Origin: Bryum argenteum
Lineage: Eukaryota; Streptophyta; Bryopsida; Bryales; Bryaceae
DNA: 64,000 nt
NCBI GenBank assembly: GCA_037043015.1
Contig: CM073328.1
Coordinates: forward strand, 10,389,495 to 10,453,494
Reading direction: 5' to 3'
In this document: positions 1-10,043 of the stretch, in pieces
How the letters are laid out: each line of letters starts with the position of its first letter
Numbering within the stretch: the first letter of the stretch is position 1
Notes under the pieces: model-generated
Databases searched by the model: none
Told to the model about the DNA's origin: nothing
Seen by the model: only the letters and a program-made list of their open reading frames with translations
Translations under genes and position numbers: made by a program

Positions 1-2
1 CA

Positions 3-2537
3 TTGACTTTAATATTGGAGCAGCAGAGAGCTCAACCTGTTGGAGGCTATGGATCCACAAAGGCCCCGAAGGGAGTTGTGGACAAGATTGGAAGATTTGA
101 TGGGAAGAATATTACTAACTTTCTGAAGGTGTACTTGTGTGAGATGGAGGTGCACCAAGTCCCCGAGCGCCGAATGATCCAGACATTTTGTCTTGCTGTT
201 GTACCTGAGATTCGCGATCGAGTGCGGGAGATTATGGAGAATGTAGCTGTGATCACTTGGGCTGATTTCAAAGAAAGGCTGAGAGATGCATATTTTGATG
301 AAGATTCAGAAAGAATGACGAAGAGATCTTTTTTTGACTGGGTGGAGCAGCAGCCTGGCAAAAGTATCAGCCCAAATGAACTGCTTCGGGAGTTTGAAAG
401 TAAGTATAACCAACTCCCCATGGCTGAAAGAAATCTTCTGGATGCGAGGAAGGCGGAGCTGTTTCTTCAAGCAGCTGATGATGATCTTGGAGATAGACTT
501 CTTCTCCTCTTGGGTGATCGAGCTACGGAAGGTGGTTTTACAAATGATTGGAGGAGAATTGAAGAGACTGTGAATTTGGTGGCTAAACAACAGCGAGTGA
601 AGGGAAGATGTTTGGCATTACGATCATCGCATTCACCTACACCGGGTATCAAGTTACCTAAGGTAACATCATCACATCCAGCCTCATCATCTAATCCAAA
701 GGTAACCAAACCAATTAATGAAGACACTCTTGAAGAACTTATTAAGGGCTTCAAGGAGTTAAAGGTGGAGATGAGTGAGCTGAGAAGGGCTCGTGCAACA
801 AGTTCTTCTCAATCATATGATGGTGGGAGGAAATTTGTGAAGAGATGTGTATTCTGTGACAAAGAATTGAAAGAAGGTGATGATCACAGACTACGTGATT
901 GTGTGGCACTTGATGAAGCTATTGAGAAGAACATTGTGTATTTTAAAGACTCGAAGCTTCATGAAGTGGCTACAGACTTGCCTTTGCCTCCTAACTATGG
1001 CAAAGGAGGTATGAAGAAGTTACTCGAGGAGAAGTATGGGAAGACAAGTGCCTTGCATGTGCATGATGCAAAAACTTTTGGCATTGAGGTGGATTGTTGT
1101 CCAACCAATGCTACGAAAGTTATAACTACGGAGGTGATGAAGAGAGGAGCTCGTGCATTCAGAATGGCAACTGGATGGGAAGATCCTGTGGATGCTTTGA
1201 GTATTAAAGCATTTTTGGGAGAAGTGCAAAGCGATGATGAGCGACATGAAGTTTCAGTGGAGGAGAAGAGAGGGAGACCTGGTGAAGGAGAAGTAAGTGA
1301 AGAGCCTGCTCAGAAGAGGAGAGTTCAGTTGCCCAACGATGTGGAGATGGGAGAGAAGTCTGGAGCTCAAACACGACAGAGGGCTTCTAAGACCGTGCAT
1401 ATTCATCCTGGAGACACACCACTTCCTAAAGACAAGTGGGAAGAACGCAGCAGTGGCAAGAAGGGCAAAGAAATTGAAGACAGTGGGAAAGCTAAGGTAA
1501 GAGGACCTGCTTACAAGCTTCAATCAGATATTGAGTCTTCAGTGGACTTAAAGGGAGTTTTGGAAGAAAGAATCCTAGATGCAAAAATTGAGTTCACACT
1601 CAGAGAGGCTCTAGGTATTGCCAAGAAGGACTTCCATGAATTGATCATAGACATCATCAAAAGGAAGAGACAAATGACAGCTGAAACTGTTATGATAGAA
1701 GTTTTGGACAAACGTCTAACAAAAGATGAAGAGACAGAGATTGGAGAAGTGTTTGCCTTGATAGTTGAGTCGGTGGGTGATAAACAAATAGTTACACATG
1801 ATGGAGAAAAAGAAGATGATCTTGGTATGACTGATGAAGAGGAATATGAGATGCTGCTCATGTTATCCAAAGATTGTGCCATCAATATGAAAGATAATGA
1901 CAAGACAAAAGGTCTTGTGGTTCATGATGACACTGTGGCGGAAAAGCAAGGAGTAGTAAGCAACATGAAATTTTGCAATGATTTGCATGCCTTTGATCAT
2001 GTTGATACTTTTTCTATGGACTTGGAGCGTGGAGAGAAGCCGGATTACATCTTGCCATTTCAGGCTAGAGCTACTACGGAGACACGGGTGAAGCTCGGAG
2101 GATGTGATGATTCATTTTTGGCTCTTGTGGACCATGGCTCAGAGATTAATGTTATGTCTCGTGATGTGTATGAGAAAGACAAATGGCCTATTGATACACA
2201 TCATGGATGGGTGATGAGAGCAGCTAATTGTGGACGAACTCAATTATATGGAGCCTGTCCAGCAATTCCGACTAAGATTGGAGATGTGGAAGTGGAGCAA
2301 AACTTCTTTGTCTCAAATCAAGGAACTTATCCGGTTATCTTGGGCCAACCATACATCACAGCATCGAGGATGGAGACCAAGGTGTTGGATAATGGGTCTC
2401 ATTATGCACGAATTCGAAGTCTTGATGGCAAGAAGTCTGTTCAATTTCTGACTGTGAGATGTGAGAACGAGAGACATCGGGTTCAACTGAGAGATGGACC
2501 AATGCTGACATCTCCACATGAGTTTGTGGATTTCTAA
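3..2537 (+). CDS. Ty3/gypsy gag-protease polyprotein, 5' end outside window
   Basis: The frame is open at the left edge, so the true start lies outside. Residues about 35-200 look like a retrotransposon gag domain (capsid helices rich in charged residues). Around residues 280-300 is a zinc-knuckle-like motif CVFC...H...C with a longer C-to-H spacing than the usual CCHC. After a long charged linker, residues about 705-790 form a retropepsin-like aspartic protease, with active-site triad DHG in LVDHGSEINVM where most families have DTG or DSG, and a second conserved ILGQPYI segment. It ends at a TAA and the RT frame starts in another phase about 50 bp on, so pol would need recoding or separate initiation. 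Family assignment is firm; activity is not shown. Confidence 0.85.
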   Translation: MTLILEQQRAQPVGGYGSTKAPKGVVDKIGRFDGKNITNFLKVYLCEMEVHQVPERRMIQTFCLAVVPEIRDRVREIMENVAVITWADFKERLRDAYFDEDSERMTKRSFFDWVEQQPGKSISPNELLREFESKYNQLPMAERNLLDARKAELFLQAADDDLGDRLLLLLGDRATEGGFTNDWRRIEETVNLVAKQQRVKGRCLALRSSHSPTPGIKLPKVTSSHPASSSNPKVTKPINEDTLEELIKGFKELKVEMSELRRARATSSSQSYDGGRKFVKRCVFCDKELKEGDDHRLRDCVALDEAIEKNIVYFKDSKLHEVATDLPLPPNYGKGGMKKLLEEKYGKTSALHVHDAKTFGIEVDCCPTNATKVITTEVMKRGARAFRMATGWEDPVDALSIKAFLGEVQSDDERHEVSVEEKRGRPGEGEVSEEPAQKRRVQLPNDVEMGEKSGAQTRQRASKTVHIHPGDTPLPKDKWEERSSGKKGKEIEDSGKAKVRGPAYKLQSDIESSVDLKGVLEERILDAKIEFTLREALGIAKKDFHELIIDIIKRKRQMTAETVMIEVLDKRLTKDEETEIGEVFALIVESVGDKQIVTHDGEKEDDLGMTDEEEYEMLLMLSKDCAINMKDNDKTKGLVVHDDTVAEKQGVVSNMKFCNDLHAFDHVDTFSMDLERGEKPDYILPFQARATTETRVKLGGCDDSFLALVDHGSEINVMSRDVYEKDKWPIDTHHGWVMRAANCGRTQLYGACPAIPTKIGDVEVEQNFFVSNQGTYPVILGQPYITASRMETKVLDNGSHYARIRSLDGKKSVQFLTVRCENERHRVQLRDGPMLTSPHEFVDF

Positions 2538-2587
2538 AGAGCACTTGTGGAGCCTGGGGATTCGCGAGTGCATATGATTCTAGGAGT

Positions 2588-4735
2588 TTGAAATTCCCCA
2601 ATGTACATATTGTTGGGTGTGGTTTTATGAGTATGTCGGAGTGTGGGTTTGTGAGATTCATGCGTGTTGAAGATTTGGATCCTATATATAAAAAAATGAT
2701 AAAAAGAGTGGAGAAAAGTATGAGAAGTTTTGGCTTACTTCTGAGTAATGAAGCTATCTCAGGAGTGGTAGAAGAAGAAGGACTTGGAGATGATATATTG
2801 GAGGTTTTATCAAGTCTCCAAAATGAAGAATGTGTATTTTCTGATGTCTTTATTGAAGTTCATTCACGGACAGTTTATGATCATATTGCGGAGGCAGTGC
2901 GAAATGTTGATTTGATTACAAACTGTGGCATAAGGACTGAAGGTATTGTGAATACCAAATATAAGACCGTGGCGAAGAAGGTTAGGCCTGTTGCTACACA
3001 ACTTCCACCTGACACTGATGATCATGTTCAGCAAGCTGGAAAGGAGCCAAGAGTGAGAGAAGCAAGAAAGATTGGGCACAAGTTCACTGATGAGACAATA
3101 TCTAAGTTAAAGATTGGAGGGGGTGAGTTCTTAAATGAGCAAGAGAAGAAGGTGTTCAAAGACATGCTTTCTAAACATGGTAAGGCCTTTGCCTCTTCTC
3201 CAGATGAAATTGGATGCGTGCAACCAAGTATAGTTGCACCGATGGTTATATTCACAGTGCCACATGTGCCATGGGATTTGAAGCCTATTCCAGTGCCTCG
3301 AGCTTTGCTACCTAAGTTGGTGAATCTTTTAAAAGAGAAGATGCAGATGGGTATACTTGAACCTTCGATGGCTCTATATTCAAACCGTTGGTTTACCGTA
3401 CCAAAGAAGTCTGGAGCTTTAAGATTTATTCAAGATATGCAACCTGCTAATAGGGTTACGATCAGAAATAAAGGATCGGGGCCTATTGTGGATGAAGTTG
3501 CTGAAGCTTTTGCTGGATATGCCATTTATTCTATTGGAGATTTGTATTCTGGTTATGATCAATTTCAGCTTGCTCTTGAGAGTCGAGATCTGACAACCAT
3601 GAAGACTCCATTAGGACTTGTAAGAATGTGTACATTGCCGCAAGGTGCCACAAACTCGGTGGCGCATATGCAAAGTGCTATGAACCAGATTCTACGTGAC
3701 TTCATACCCGAAAAGACTATTCCTTTTGTAGATGATATACCTATAAAAGGATGTTCTGAAGAAAGCAAAGACTTGACTTTGGATGGAGATGGCTGCAGAG
3801 CGTTCGTAAAAAATCACATTATGGATGTCGATCAAATTTTGAAAAGGCTTGAAGAAGTGGATTTAACGCTATCAATCGACAAGTCTAAGTTTGGATTTGA
3901 TGAGATCATTGTTGTTGGCCATCTATGTGGAAGGTATGGAAGAAAACCTAACCCTGAAAAGGTAGATGCTATTGCAAGAATAAAAGCATGTACTAGCACT
4001 ACTGAAGTAAGGAGGTTTTTGGGAGCTTGTGTGTTTTATCAAATTTGGATCCCACATTTTGCTCACTTGGCTGAGCCTTTATACAAACTCTTGAGAAAGG
4101 GAACCAAGTTTAAATGGGAGCAAGCACATGAAATGGCTATGGGAGGACTCAAGGAGATTTTAAGATCTCCACCGGTTTTAAGGCAAGTTGAATATGTATC
4201 AGAAAGACCGGTGATTGTCACTGTGGATACTAGTCTTATTGCGATTGGATGGGCAGTTGGTCAGGATGACGGAGATGGCAAACGATTTGCTATCAGGTTT
4301 GGAGCTAGGATTCTCACAGAGAGGCAGCGTGCGTATCCACAAGTAAAGAGGAAGCTCTTAGGTGCACTTACAGCGCTTAAGGCAGAGAGAAATTACTTGA
4401 TTGGTGCAAATGTGGTGATGGAGACCGACTGTTTGCCATTGCTAGGTATGATTGCCAATTGCTCGATACCAGATATTGCTATGCTAAGGTGGATGGCTTA
4501 CATAAAATCACTGAATCCAGTCTTGGTACATATCACGGGCAAAATGAATTCAGTGGCGGATATGTTATCAAGAGCTAGATATTTGCATGAAGAAGACATG
4601 GAAGCATACGAGGTGAATGAAAATAATGAAGATGATGATTATGGTTATGTCCTAGCCAGGGTTGTCTTGCTAGACACTGACGGACGTCAGACAGACACGA
4701 CATGTCAGACAGACATTGAGCCTCAAAATGTCTAA
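2588..4735 (+). CDS. Ty3/gypsy reverse transcriptase-RNase H
   Basis: The N-terminal 150 residues are a linker (first ATG of the frame at about 2627). The RT fingers and palm follow: YSIGDLYSGYDQFQLAL with the first catalytic Asp, LPQGATNS, and FVDDIPIKG, the YxDD box. A thumb and connection region leads to RNase H: TVDTS carries the first Asp, METDC the third acidic residue and SVADMLSR the last Asp. Where the family has a catalytic Glu (KxEL), this copy has KRKLLGAL, so Glu appears replaced by Lys, a possible G-to-A change. The frame ends in a Q-T-D rich linker at TAA TAG. The expected integrase is missing here and is found 22.5 kb downstream on the same strand. Confidence 0.88.
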   Translation: MKFPNVHIVGCGFMSMSECGFVRFMRVEDLDPIYKKMIKRVEKSMRSFGLLLSNEAISGVVEEEGLGDDILEVLSSLQNEECVFSDVFIEVHSRTVYDHIAEAVRNVDLITNCGIRTEGIVNTKYKTVAKKVRPVATQLPPDTDDHVQQAGKEPRVREARKIGHKFTDETISKLKIGGGEFLNEQEKKVFKDMLSKHGKAFASSPDEIGCVQPSIVAPMVIFTVPHVPWDLKPIPVPRALLPKLVNLLKEKMQMGILEPSMALYSNRWFTVPKKSGALRFIQDMQPANRVTIRNKGSGPIVDEVAEAFAGYAIYSIGDLYSGYDQFQLALESRDLTTMKTPLGLVRMCTLPQGATNSVAHMQSAMNQILRDFIPEKTIPFVDDIPIKGCSEESKDLTLDGDGCRAFVKNHIMDVDQILKRLEEVDLTLSIDKSKFGFDEIIVVGHLCGRYGRKPNPEKVDAIARIKACTSTTEVRRFLGACVFYQIWIPHFAHLAEPLYKLLRKGTKFKWEQAHEMAMGGLKEILRSPPVLRQVEYVSERPVIVTVDTSLIAIGWAVGQDDGDGKRFAIRFGARILTERQRAYPQVKRKLLGALTALKAERNYLIGANVVMETDCLPLLGMIANCSIPDIAMLRWMAYIKSLNPVLVHITGKMNSVADMLSRARYLHEEDMEAYEVNENNEDDDYGYVLARVVLLDTDGRQTDTTCQTDIEPQNV

Positions 4736-4745
4736 TAGAATCTAC
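4682..4745 (+). repeat. Left copy of imperfect direct repeat at block boundary
   Basis: Contains CAGACAGACATT followed by CAAAAT-GTCTAATA. A related stretch at about 27230-27300 has the same 12-mer followed by CAAAATTGTGTCTAATA. In protein terms both encode R-x-TD...TT-x-QTDI-P...V(SN). They could be a diverged long duplication of the insertion site, or neighbouring repeats of the RNase H-integrase linker separated by the insert. The alignment was made by eye. Confidence 0.5.
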
Positions 4746-4880
4746 AGAATCTTTTTTTTACCCTGGATTTACCCTGTCGCGTTGCATCCTACGCGTGGCT
4801 TTGCCACGTGGCATGTGTCTGACTCAAGAATCGATTCGCGACACGCCATGTAGGACTGGGCCGTAATGGTCGTGTCATCT
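4746..4880. other. Left end of 22.5-kb block, hairpin-rich
   Basis: Holds GATTTACC followed by ATCCTACGCGTGGC, then CACGTGGC, and about 40 bp further GCCATGTAGGA, which can pair with TCCTACGCGTGGC. The reverse complement of the right end (about 27130-27185) also reads GATTTACC...ATCCTACGTGGCGTAGG, with an 18-bp rather than 12-bp gap. This may be a degenerate terminal inverted repeat with subterminal hairpins. Similarity is limited, so this is tentative. Confidence 0.35.
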
Positions 4881-5156
4881 AGACCGTGATCGCCTTGGCC
4901 AGACCCGGCGGTCTACTTGGGCGGGACCGGCGGTCGCCTCGGCGGCAAGCGATCGACGATCGCTTCACGGTCGACCGACGACGCCCATCGGTCGACCGAC
5001 GATCGCCCATGGTCGACCGACGATCGCCCGTGGTCGACCGACGATCGCCCACGAGCGACCGACGATCGCCCGGCGGCGGCCGGGCGGTCTCGGGGACCGG
5101 GCGGTTTAGCTGACCGCGATCGCTTATTCTCGCCCCCCGACCGGTGGTCGCCTGGT
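4881..5156 (+). repeat. GACCGRCGRTCGCC array 1 (left block end)
   Basis: Roughly a dozen units of GACCGGCGGTCGCC or GACCGACGATCGCC, four of them nearly regular with GGTCGACCGACGATCGCCC at about 4985-5070. The motif is an odd-length palindrome GGCGAYCG-N-CGRTCGCC. The array is far more GC-rich than its surroundings. No gene start lies just downstream, so this array marks the end of the block rather than a promoter. Confidence 0.85.
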
Positions 5157-5562
5157 GGCCTTGCATTGGAGGCTTCCCCAAGTATAATAAGTCAATTTTT
5201 TTATCGCACATTATCCAAAATTCTTCTTTTCACGTTTTTAAACATAGATGAAGCATTAAGAATTCAAGATGAAACAAATTACAACAACCCACAAACCCCC
5301 TGCAGAAAGGCTAACATCTACCATGAGGTTTGAAACTCATGTAACACAAAATGTGGTGACATACATACGTGACTAGTGTAAAAAGGGAGCATAATTTTAA
5401 GAGTTGCAAAAATCTATTAGAATTGGAACAATATGTCAAAAAGTAGATTGTATATATTGCAAGTATGAAATGTGAATTACATGGCTAAATGAGCACTCAA
5501 TGACGTGAGATGGTCATCCAAAGGAGTCTATGAATTGCAAGATGATATACTGATATTATAAA
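5157..5562. other. Non-coding spacer
   Basis: AT-rich sequence between array 1 and the 3' end of the kinase gene. I see no gene or repeat here; it presumably includes the kinase gene's 3' flank. Confidence 0.6.
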
Positions 5563-6606
5563 CTAATAACTGTCCTCTCTAAATACAAGCTCCGGTGGAA
5601 GCATATGATATGGTTTTGCCATCAAGCGGTTCACCACCTCCGAACAGGTCATTCTCTCCTTTAACTCATGCCTGGTCAGTGATAACACTTTGGATAGGAA
5701 TGAATCCCGCACCGTCGAATTCGGTAATAATTCTTTGTCGAATTCGTTATACACACCAATGAGCTGGATGAGCTTGCCAACCGCATACGAATCTGATGCT
5801 ACCGTGGTTGGATGTAGAAGTTCCTGGACGTTCAAATTTGTATCTGAACCTTCAGGTCCATAAGTATAGAACAACTCGGGCGCCACCCACCATCGACGTG
5901 TCATATCTTCTTTCATTTTTTCCGTCTTCTGGTATCCGTAACGTGAAGGCTGTTGTTCTACTATACGAGATGCCATCCCCCAGTCACACACTCCAATACA
6001 AATCTTGGTTCCTCCCATACTTGGGAAGTGCAATAGTATGTTCGAGGGCGATAGGTCGTTGTGAAGAACTTCCGTCTTATGCACGAGATTCATGATGTAT
6101 ACTAAACCCCAAGCTAACTTCATCCTGTGCTGACGGAAAAGGGTAATTCTGAAAGCCTCCTCTTTAGTGAGACCCGGAACTTCCTTCACTTTCGACCAGT
6201 GAAGATGTTTGTCGCCGACCTTCTCATCCAACTTCAACATCTCGTGTAGTGATCCCCCATTCCACCAGTACGAGTAAGCTTCGAATGTCCTTGTATGCAA
6301 CGCCCAAAACTTGATAATTCCTGGATGATTCAAAGGACATACAAGAGCTTCTGCAGCAGTCTCTATCCTCCTCTTCTGAAGATTCATATTCTTGGAAAGC
6401 TTTGCTGCAAACTCGACACGGTCTGGAACGTGGTCTACTCCAACTATCTTCACCTTCCGCACTAGTCCATGGCCTCCCTCCATATTGCGGCCTGGTAGAG
6501 CTTCTATCGTAGCTTCTTGAGGAATCCACACCACCCCTGACCCTGTGTCTCGTTCAAATGTGGCGAGCAAAGCGGTTTTTTCCCATGACTTCCCCCGGGT
6601 TTTATT
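5563..6606 (-). pseudogene. Protein kinase gene, 3' part (kinase domain), split by LTR element
   Basis: Encodes a eukaryotic protein kinase catalytic domain. Visible motifs are a glycine-rich GGHGLVRKV, the lysine segment FAAKLSK, the catalytic loop HNDLSPSNILLHF (HRD replaced by HND, catalytic Asp kept), CDWGMA in place of DFG and WVAPELF in place of APE. The fold should therefore be able to bind ATP and may be active; substrate is unknown. The part upstream of the TTG at 6570 reads open through KTRGKSWEKTA to 6606, where it meets the target-site duplication of the LTR element. The first 169 codons lie at 9348-9854. Removing the element and one CTTGC gives an uninterrupted frame of 516 residues. 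As it stands the gene is broken. Kinase identity is firm; the subfamily is not recognised. Confidence 0.85.
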
Positions 6607-6611
6607 CTTGC
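6607..6611. repeat. Target-site duplication, left copy (CTTGC)
   Basis: CTTGC here and at 9348-9352 directly flanks the LTR element. Five bp is the usual duplication for LTR retrotransposon integrase. Confidence 0.92.
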
Positions 6612-7906
6612 TGTGAGAGCATGTTATTGCTCTCTTTTGATGTTATTGTTTATTTGTTACTTTTATGAATGAATTGTTAATTAGCAAATGTCATTTTGAA
6701 GTAGATTGGTGAAATTAAGATAATTAAGTTTTGAATACAATATGCATGTTTGAGGATGGTTGTTGTAAGGCCTTGGATAGGATGTTTGGCATTTATTTAA
6801 GCTTTAGATTAGATTTAGTGTGGAAGGGCTAGAGGAGGAATGAATCCCCCTAGTGGATCCATAGTTTGATGGGGAAGGACTAGAGGAGGAATGAATCCCC
6901 CTAGTGGATCCTTAATTAGAAATAGGGTTAGTTGCTTGATTAAGAGTTAGATGTTTTACCATTGGTCTTGCACAATTAACCTCGGGTGTTCATATTTGTG
7001 TTTGAGACTTGATTGTTTTGGTCTTGTCCAATTGACTTTGTGGTGGCAATTGTGAGTTACATTCGTTTGTAGGGGTTCTTCAAGGTGGAGGGCCATGGAG
7101 GATGGAGCGCCATGGAGGATGGAGCGTCATTCATCCATGGAGGCCTTAGATTAGGGCCTTAGGGTTAGGGTGAGCCGCCTCTTTGGCGGCTCCTCCATTT
7201 GTACTTAAGAGCTTGTTTTCAAGCTATAATCAATCAATCAATCCATTCCCCTCTTGTTCATTGATTCATGTTGGTGTTCTCCCTCTCCCTCTTCTAATGC
7301 TTAGTTAGTGAAGAGAAGGAAGGCCATGGGCCTCCTTCTCTCTCTTCTTGCTCCCCTCTTTCCTTGTTTTTGCTCTTCCTTGTAGATTGTTGTCATTTGC
7401 TCATCTCCTTGGAAGTGCCTCTCAGTCAAATAGCCATCAGTCCCTCGGTTTTAGTCCAAATCGATTGAGATTTGGGATGCTGGTAGATCTCCTCAGTAGC
7501 TTTCTTTTGGTATATGGCTCGTCCAATTCCGATCTGTAGGGAGGGAGAAATCACCTCCCAAAGTCAGTAGTGTTGAAGGTGTTCTCGGCCGGATGGTATA
7601 AAAACAAGGCCCAGTCAAATGGCAATCAGTCCTAGGTTTTTGTCCTATGCTTTTGAGATTTTCAGGGTAGATGCACAATTAAGTTGGCTTTCTAAAAAGC
7701 TAATGCACGCCCAATTCCGAGCTAGGATGGAGAAATGGCGGCCTAGAATCTGAAGGGTACTTAAAAATGCATCCGGCCGGTGGTTTCTTCTTGTTCTTTC
7801 CCTTGTTCTTCATCCTCTCCTTGTTTCCCTTCTTCCCTTCTTCATTTCTCTTGTGATCTTGATCCTTGTGACCAATTGCCACCCCAAAGTGGTTTTTTGG
7901 CTCACA
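6612..7906 (+). repeat. 5' LTR
   Basis: Starts TGTGAGAGCATG and ends TTGGCTCACA. Within it a 46-bp stretch with GGAGGAATGAATCC is duplicated near 6825-6920, and a looser duplication of about 190 bp covers 7420-7740 (CAGTCAAATRGCMATCAGTCC). A TATAAAAAC at about 7597 is a possible core promoter. It supplies short spurious ORFs only. Confidence 0.92.
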
Positions 7907-8052
7907 AATTGGTGCGTTGCTGGAGCTTTCTTTGTAGGCTTGTTAGCCTTGTTGGTCCATTGCTTGGAAGGCAATTATCATATGACCGTGTTGCCCATTG
8001 AGCATAGTTTTGGGGTTCTTCTCCTCTTGAGTCGTCCCGAGATGGCCGCCAC
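7907..8052 (+). other. 146-bp internal region with tRNA-Asp-like PBS
   Basis: Begins AATTGGTGCGTTGCTGGAG directly after the LTR. This resembles the TGGCGCCGTTGCCGGGGA primer-binding site (tRNA-Asp) used by plant Tat/Athila gypsy lineages, with one base missing and several changes. No clear polypurine tract is seen before the second LTR; the sequence there is pyrimidine-rich. Confidence 0.5.
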
Positions 8053-9347
8053 AGTGAGAGCATGTTATTGCTCTCTTTTGATGTTATTGTTTATTTGTTA
8101 CTTTTATGAATGAATTGTTAATTAGCAAATGTCATTTTGAAGTAGATTGGTGAAATTAAGATAATTAAGTTTTGAATACAATATGCATGTTTGAGGATGG
8201 TTGTTGTAAGGCCTTGGATAGGATGTTTGGCATTTATTTAAGCTTTAGATTAGATTTAGTGTGGAAGGGCTAGAGGAGGAATGAATCCCCTAGTGGATCC
8301 ATAGTTTGATGGGGAAGGACTAGAGGAGGAATGAATCCCCCTAGTGGATCCTTAATTAGAAATAGGGTTAGTTGCTTGATTAAGAGTTAGATGTTTTACC
8401 ATTGGTCTTGCACAATTAACCTCGGGTGTTCATATTTGTGTTTGAGACTTGATTGTTTTGGTCTTGTCCAATTGACTTTGTGGTGGCAATTGTGAGTTAC
8501 ATTCGTTTGTAGGGGTTCTTCAAGGTGGAGGGCCATGGAGGATGGAGCGCCATGGAGGATGGAGCGTCATTCATCCATGGAGGCCTTAGATTAGGGCCTT
8601 AGGGTTAGGGTGAGCCGCCTCTTTGGCGGCTCCTCCATTTGTACTTAAGAGCTTGTTTTCAAGCTATAATCAATCAATCAATCCATTCCCCTCTTGTTCA
8701 TTGATTCATGTTGGTGTTCTCCCTCTCCCTCTTCTAATGCTTAGTTAGTGAAGAGAAGGAAGGCCATGGGCCTCCTTCTCTCTCTTCTTGCTCCCCTCTT
8801 TCCTTGTTTTTGCTCTTCCTTGTAGATTGTTGTCATTTGCTCATCTCCTTGGAAGTGCCTCTCGATCAAATAGCCATCAGTCCCTCGGTTTTAGTCCAAA
8901 TCGATTGAGATTTGGGATGCTGGTAGATCTCCTCAGTAGCTTTCTTTTGGTATATGGCTCGTCCAATTCCGATCTGTAGGGAGGGAGAAATCACCTCCCA
9001 AAGTCAGTAGTGTTGAAGGTGTTCTCGGCCGGATGGTATAAAAACAAGGCCCAGTCAAATGGCAATCAGTCCTAGGTTTTTTGTCCTATGCTTTTGAGAT
9101 TTTCAGGGTAGATGCACAATTAAGTTGGCTTTCTAAAAAGCTAATGCACGCCCAATTCCGAGCTAGGATGGAGAAATGGCGGCCTAGAATCTGAAGGGTA
9201 CTTAAAAATGCATCCGGCCGGTGGTTTCTTCTTGTTCTTTCCCTTGTTCTTCATCCTCTCCTTGTTTCCCTTCTTCCCTTCTTCATTTCTCTTGTGATCT
9301 TGATCCTTGTGACCAATTGCCACCCCAAAGTGGTTTTTTGGCTCACA
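8053..9347 (+). repeat. 3' LTR
   Basis: Almost identical to 6612-7906 and of equal length. Visible differences are the first base (A instead of T), one C lost in a C-run near 8288, two substitutions near 8864 and one T gained near 9079. The near-identity implies little time since insertion. Confidence 0.92.
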
Positions 9348-9854
9348 CTTGCTAAGCTTTCCGATTGTGTGTATCCACCAATCCATCTTGCGTTTGAATT
9401 GCTCTTCTTCTTGTGTTAGATGCCTCGTTCCAAATCGCTGCTTCCACAACTCCTTGACATTGAAGATGCATTGTTCAACTGTAGTATCCATCCACGAATC
9501 GTACTGCGAATGATAATCCACATCTTGGTATTTCTCCGTTTCCTCCATGGCCTTCAAAATTACTGCCGTCAATTTCTTCTTCAGTCTGTCTTTGCCCGTG
9601 CTAACATTCCTGAGGTAGTTGTGCTCTAGGAATTGAGCCTCCGTTTCCTCATACCAATCCATGCATGCTTTTTCCGCAAACTTAGTATAATCTGTTGTTG
9701 GGAATCCGGGTCTGTCTTCTTTCGGGTGTCTCCTCTTCCTCTTATGGCCTCCACTTCCACTAGGTTGTTCCCCTCCAACGTCTGGTGCAAATGTTTCGGG
9801 GGCATCCAGATCCCATGTTTTTTGTCCCTTCCCGTGCTTTTTGGATCTAGTCAT
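9348..9854 (-). pseudogene. Protein kinase gene, 5' part (N-terminal domain)
   Basis: Starts at the ATG at 9854 (MTRSKKHGKG). An alternative in-frame start at 9899 adds 15 residues. The first 55 residues are basic and low-complexity, with KRKRRH that could act as a nuclear localisation signal. The rest, about 115 residues, is helical and charged (DWYEETEAQFLEHNYLR, VEQCIFNVKELWKQRFG) and is not recognised. Codon 169 (Lys) contains the CTTGC target duplication, after which the coding frame runs into the LTR. The kinase domain continues at 6606. A TATA-like TATATAAA lies on this strand at 10036-10029 and array 2 lies just beyond, so the start region looks like a real promoter shared with the divergent gene at 10498. 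Confidence 0.82.
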
Positions 9855-10043
9855 CGTCGAAAATCTTGAAAAAACCGCAAAATCTCCCCCTGCTATCAAT
9901 GTGCACCAAACCCCAAAAACTCCTCAGACGACCCGGCAGTGCGCATCATAAAGACGAGCAAGGACACAGGGCGGAAGAGAATTCGGTAGCGGTTTGGGGA
10001 AAAGTAATAACAAACCCGCGCGTTGGGGTTTATATATCCTTGG

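Larger units (their letters stand above)
6612..9347. mobile_element. Short non-autonomous LTR retrotransposon inserted in kinase gene
   Basis: Two 1,295-bp direct repeats (6612-7906 and 8053-9347) enclose only 146 bp. The outer ends are TGTGAG...CTCACA, matching the TG...CA rule, with a perfect CTTGC target duplication. No coding capacity was found, so it depends on proteins in trans, like a TRIM or LARD but with long LTRs. The LTRs differ at only a handful of places that I could see, which indicates a recent insertion. Orientation is taken as plus from the putative primer-binding site. Confidence 0.92.

Noticed and set aside
7348-8979. Small ORFs of 60-86 residues at 7348, 7780, 7853 and 8788.
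   Set aside because: They lie inside the LTRs of the non-autonomous element and simply repeat in both copies; no domain.
9141-9347. C-terminal 69 residues of the 252-residue minus-strand frame (basic KNKKKP tail).
   Set aside because: This part is LTR sequence read through after the insertion point at 9347, not part of the original gene.
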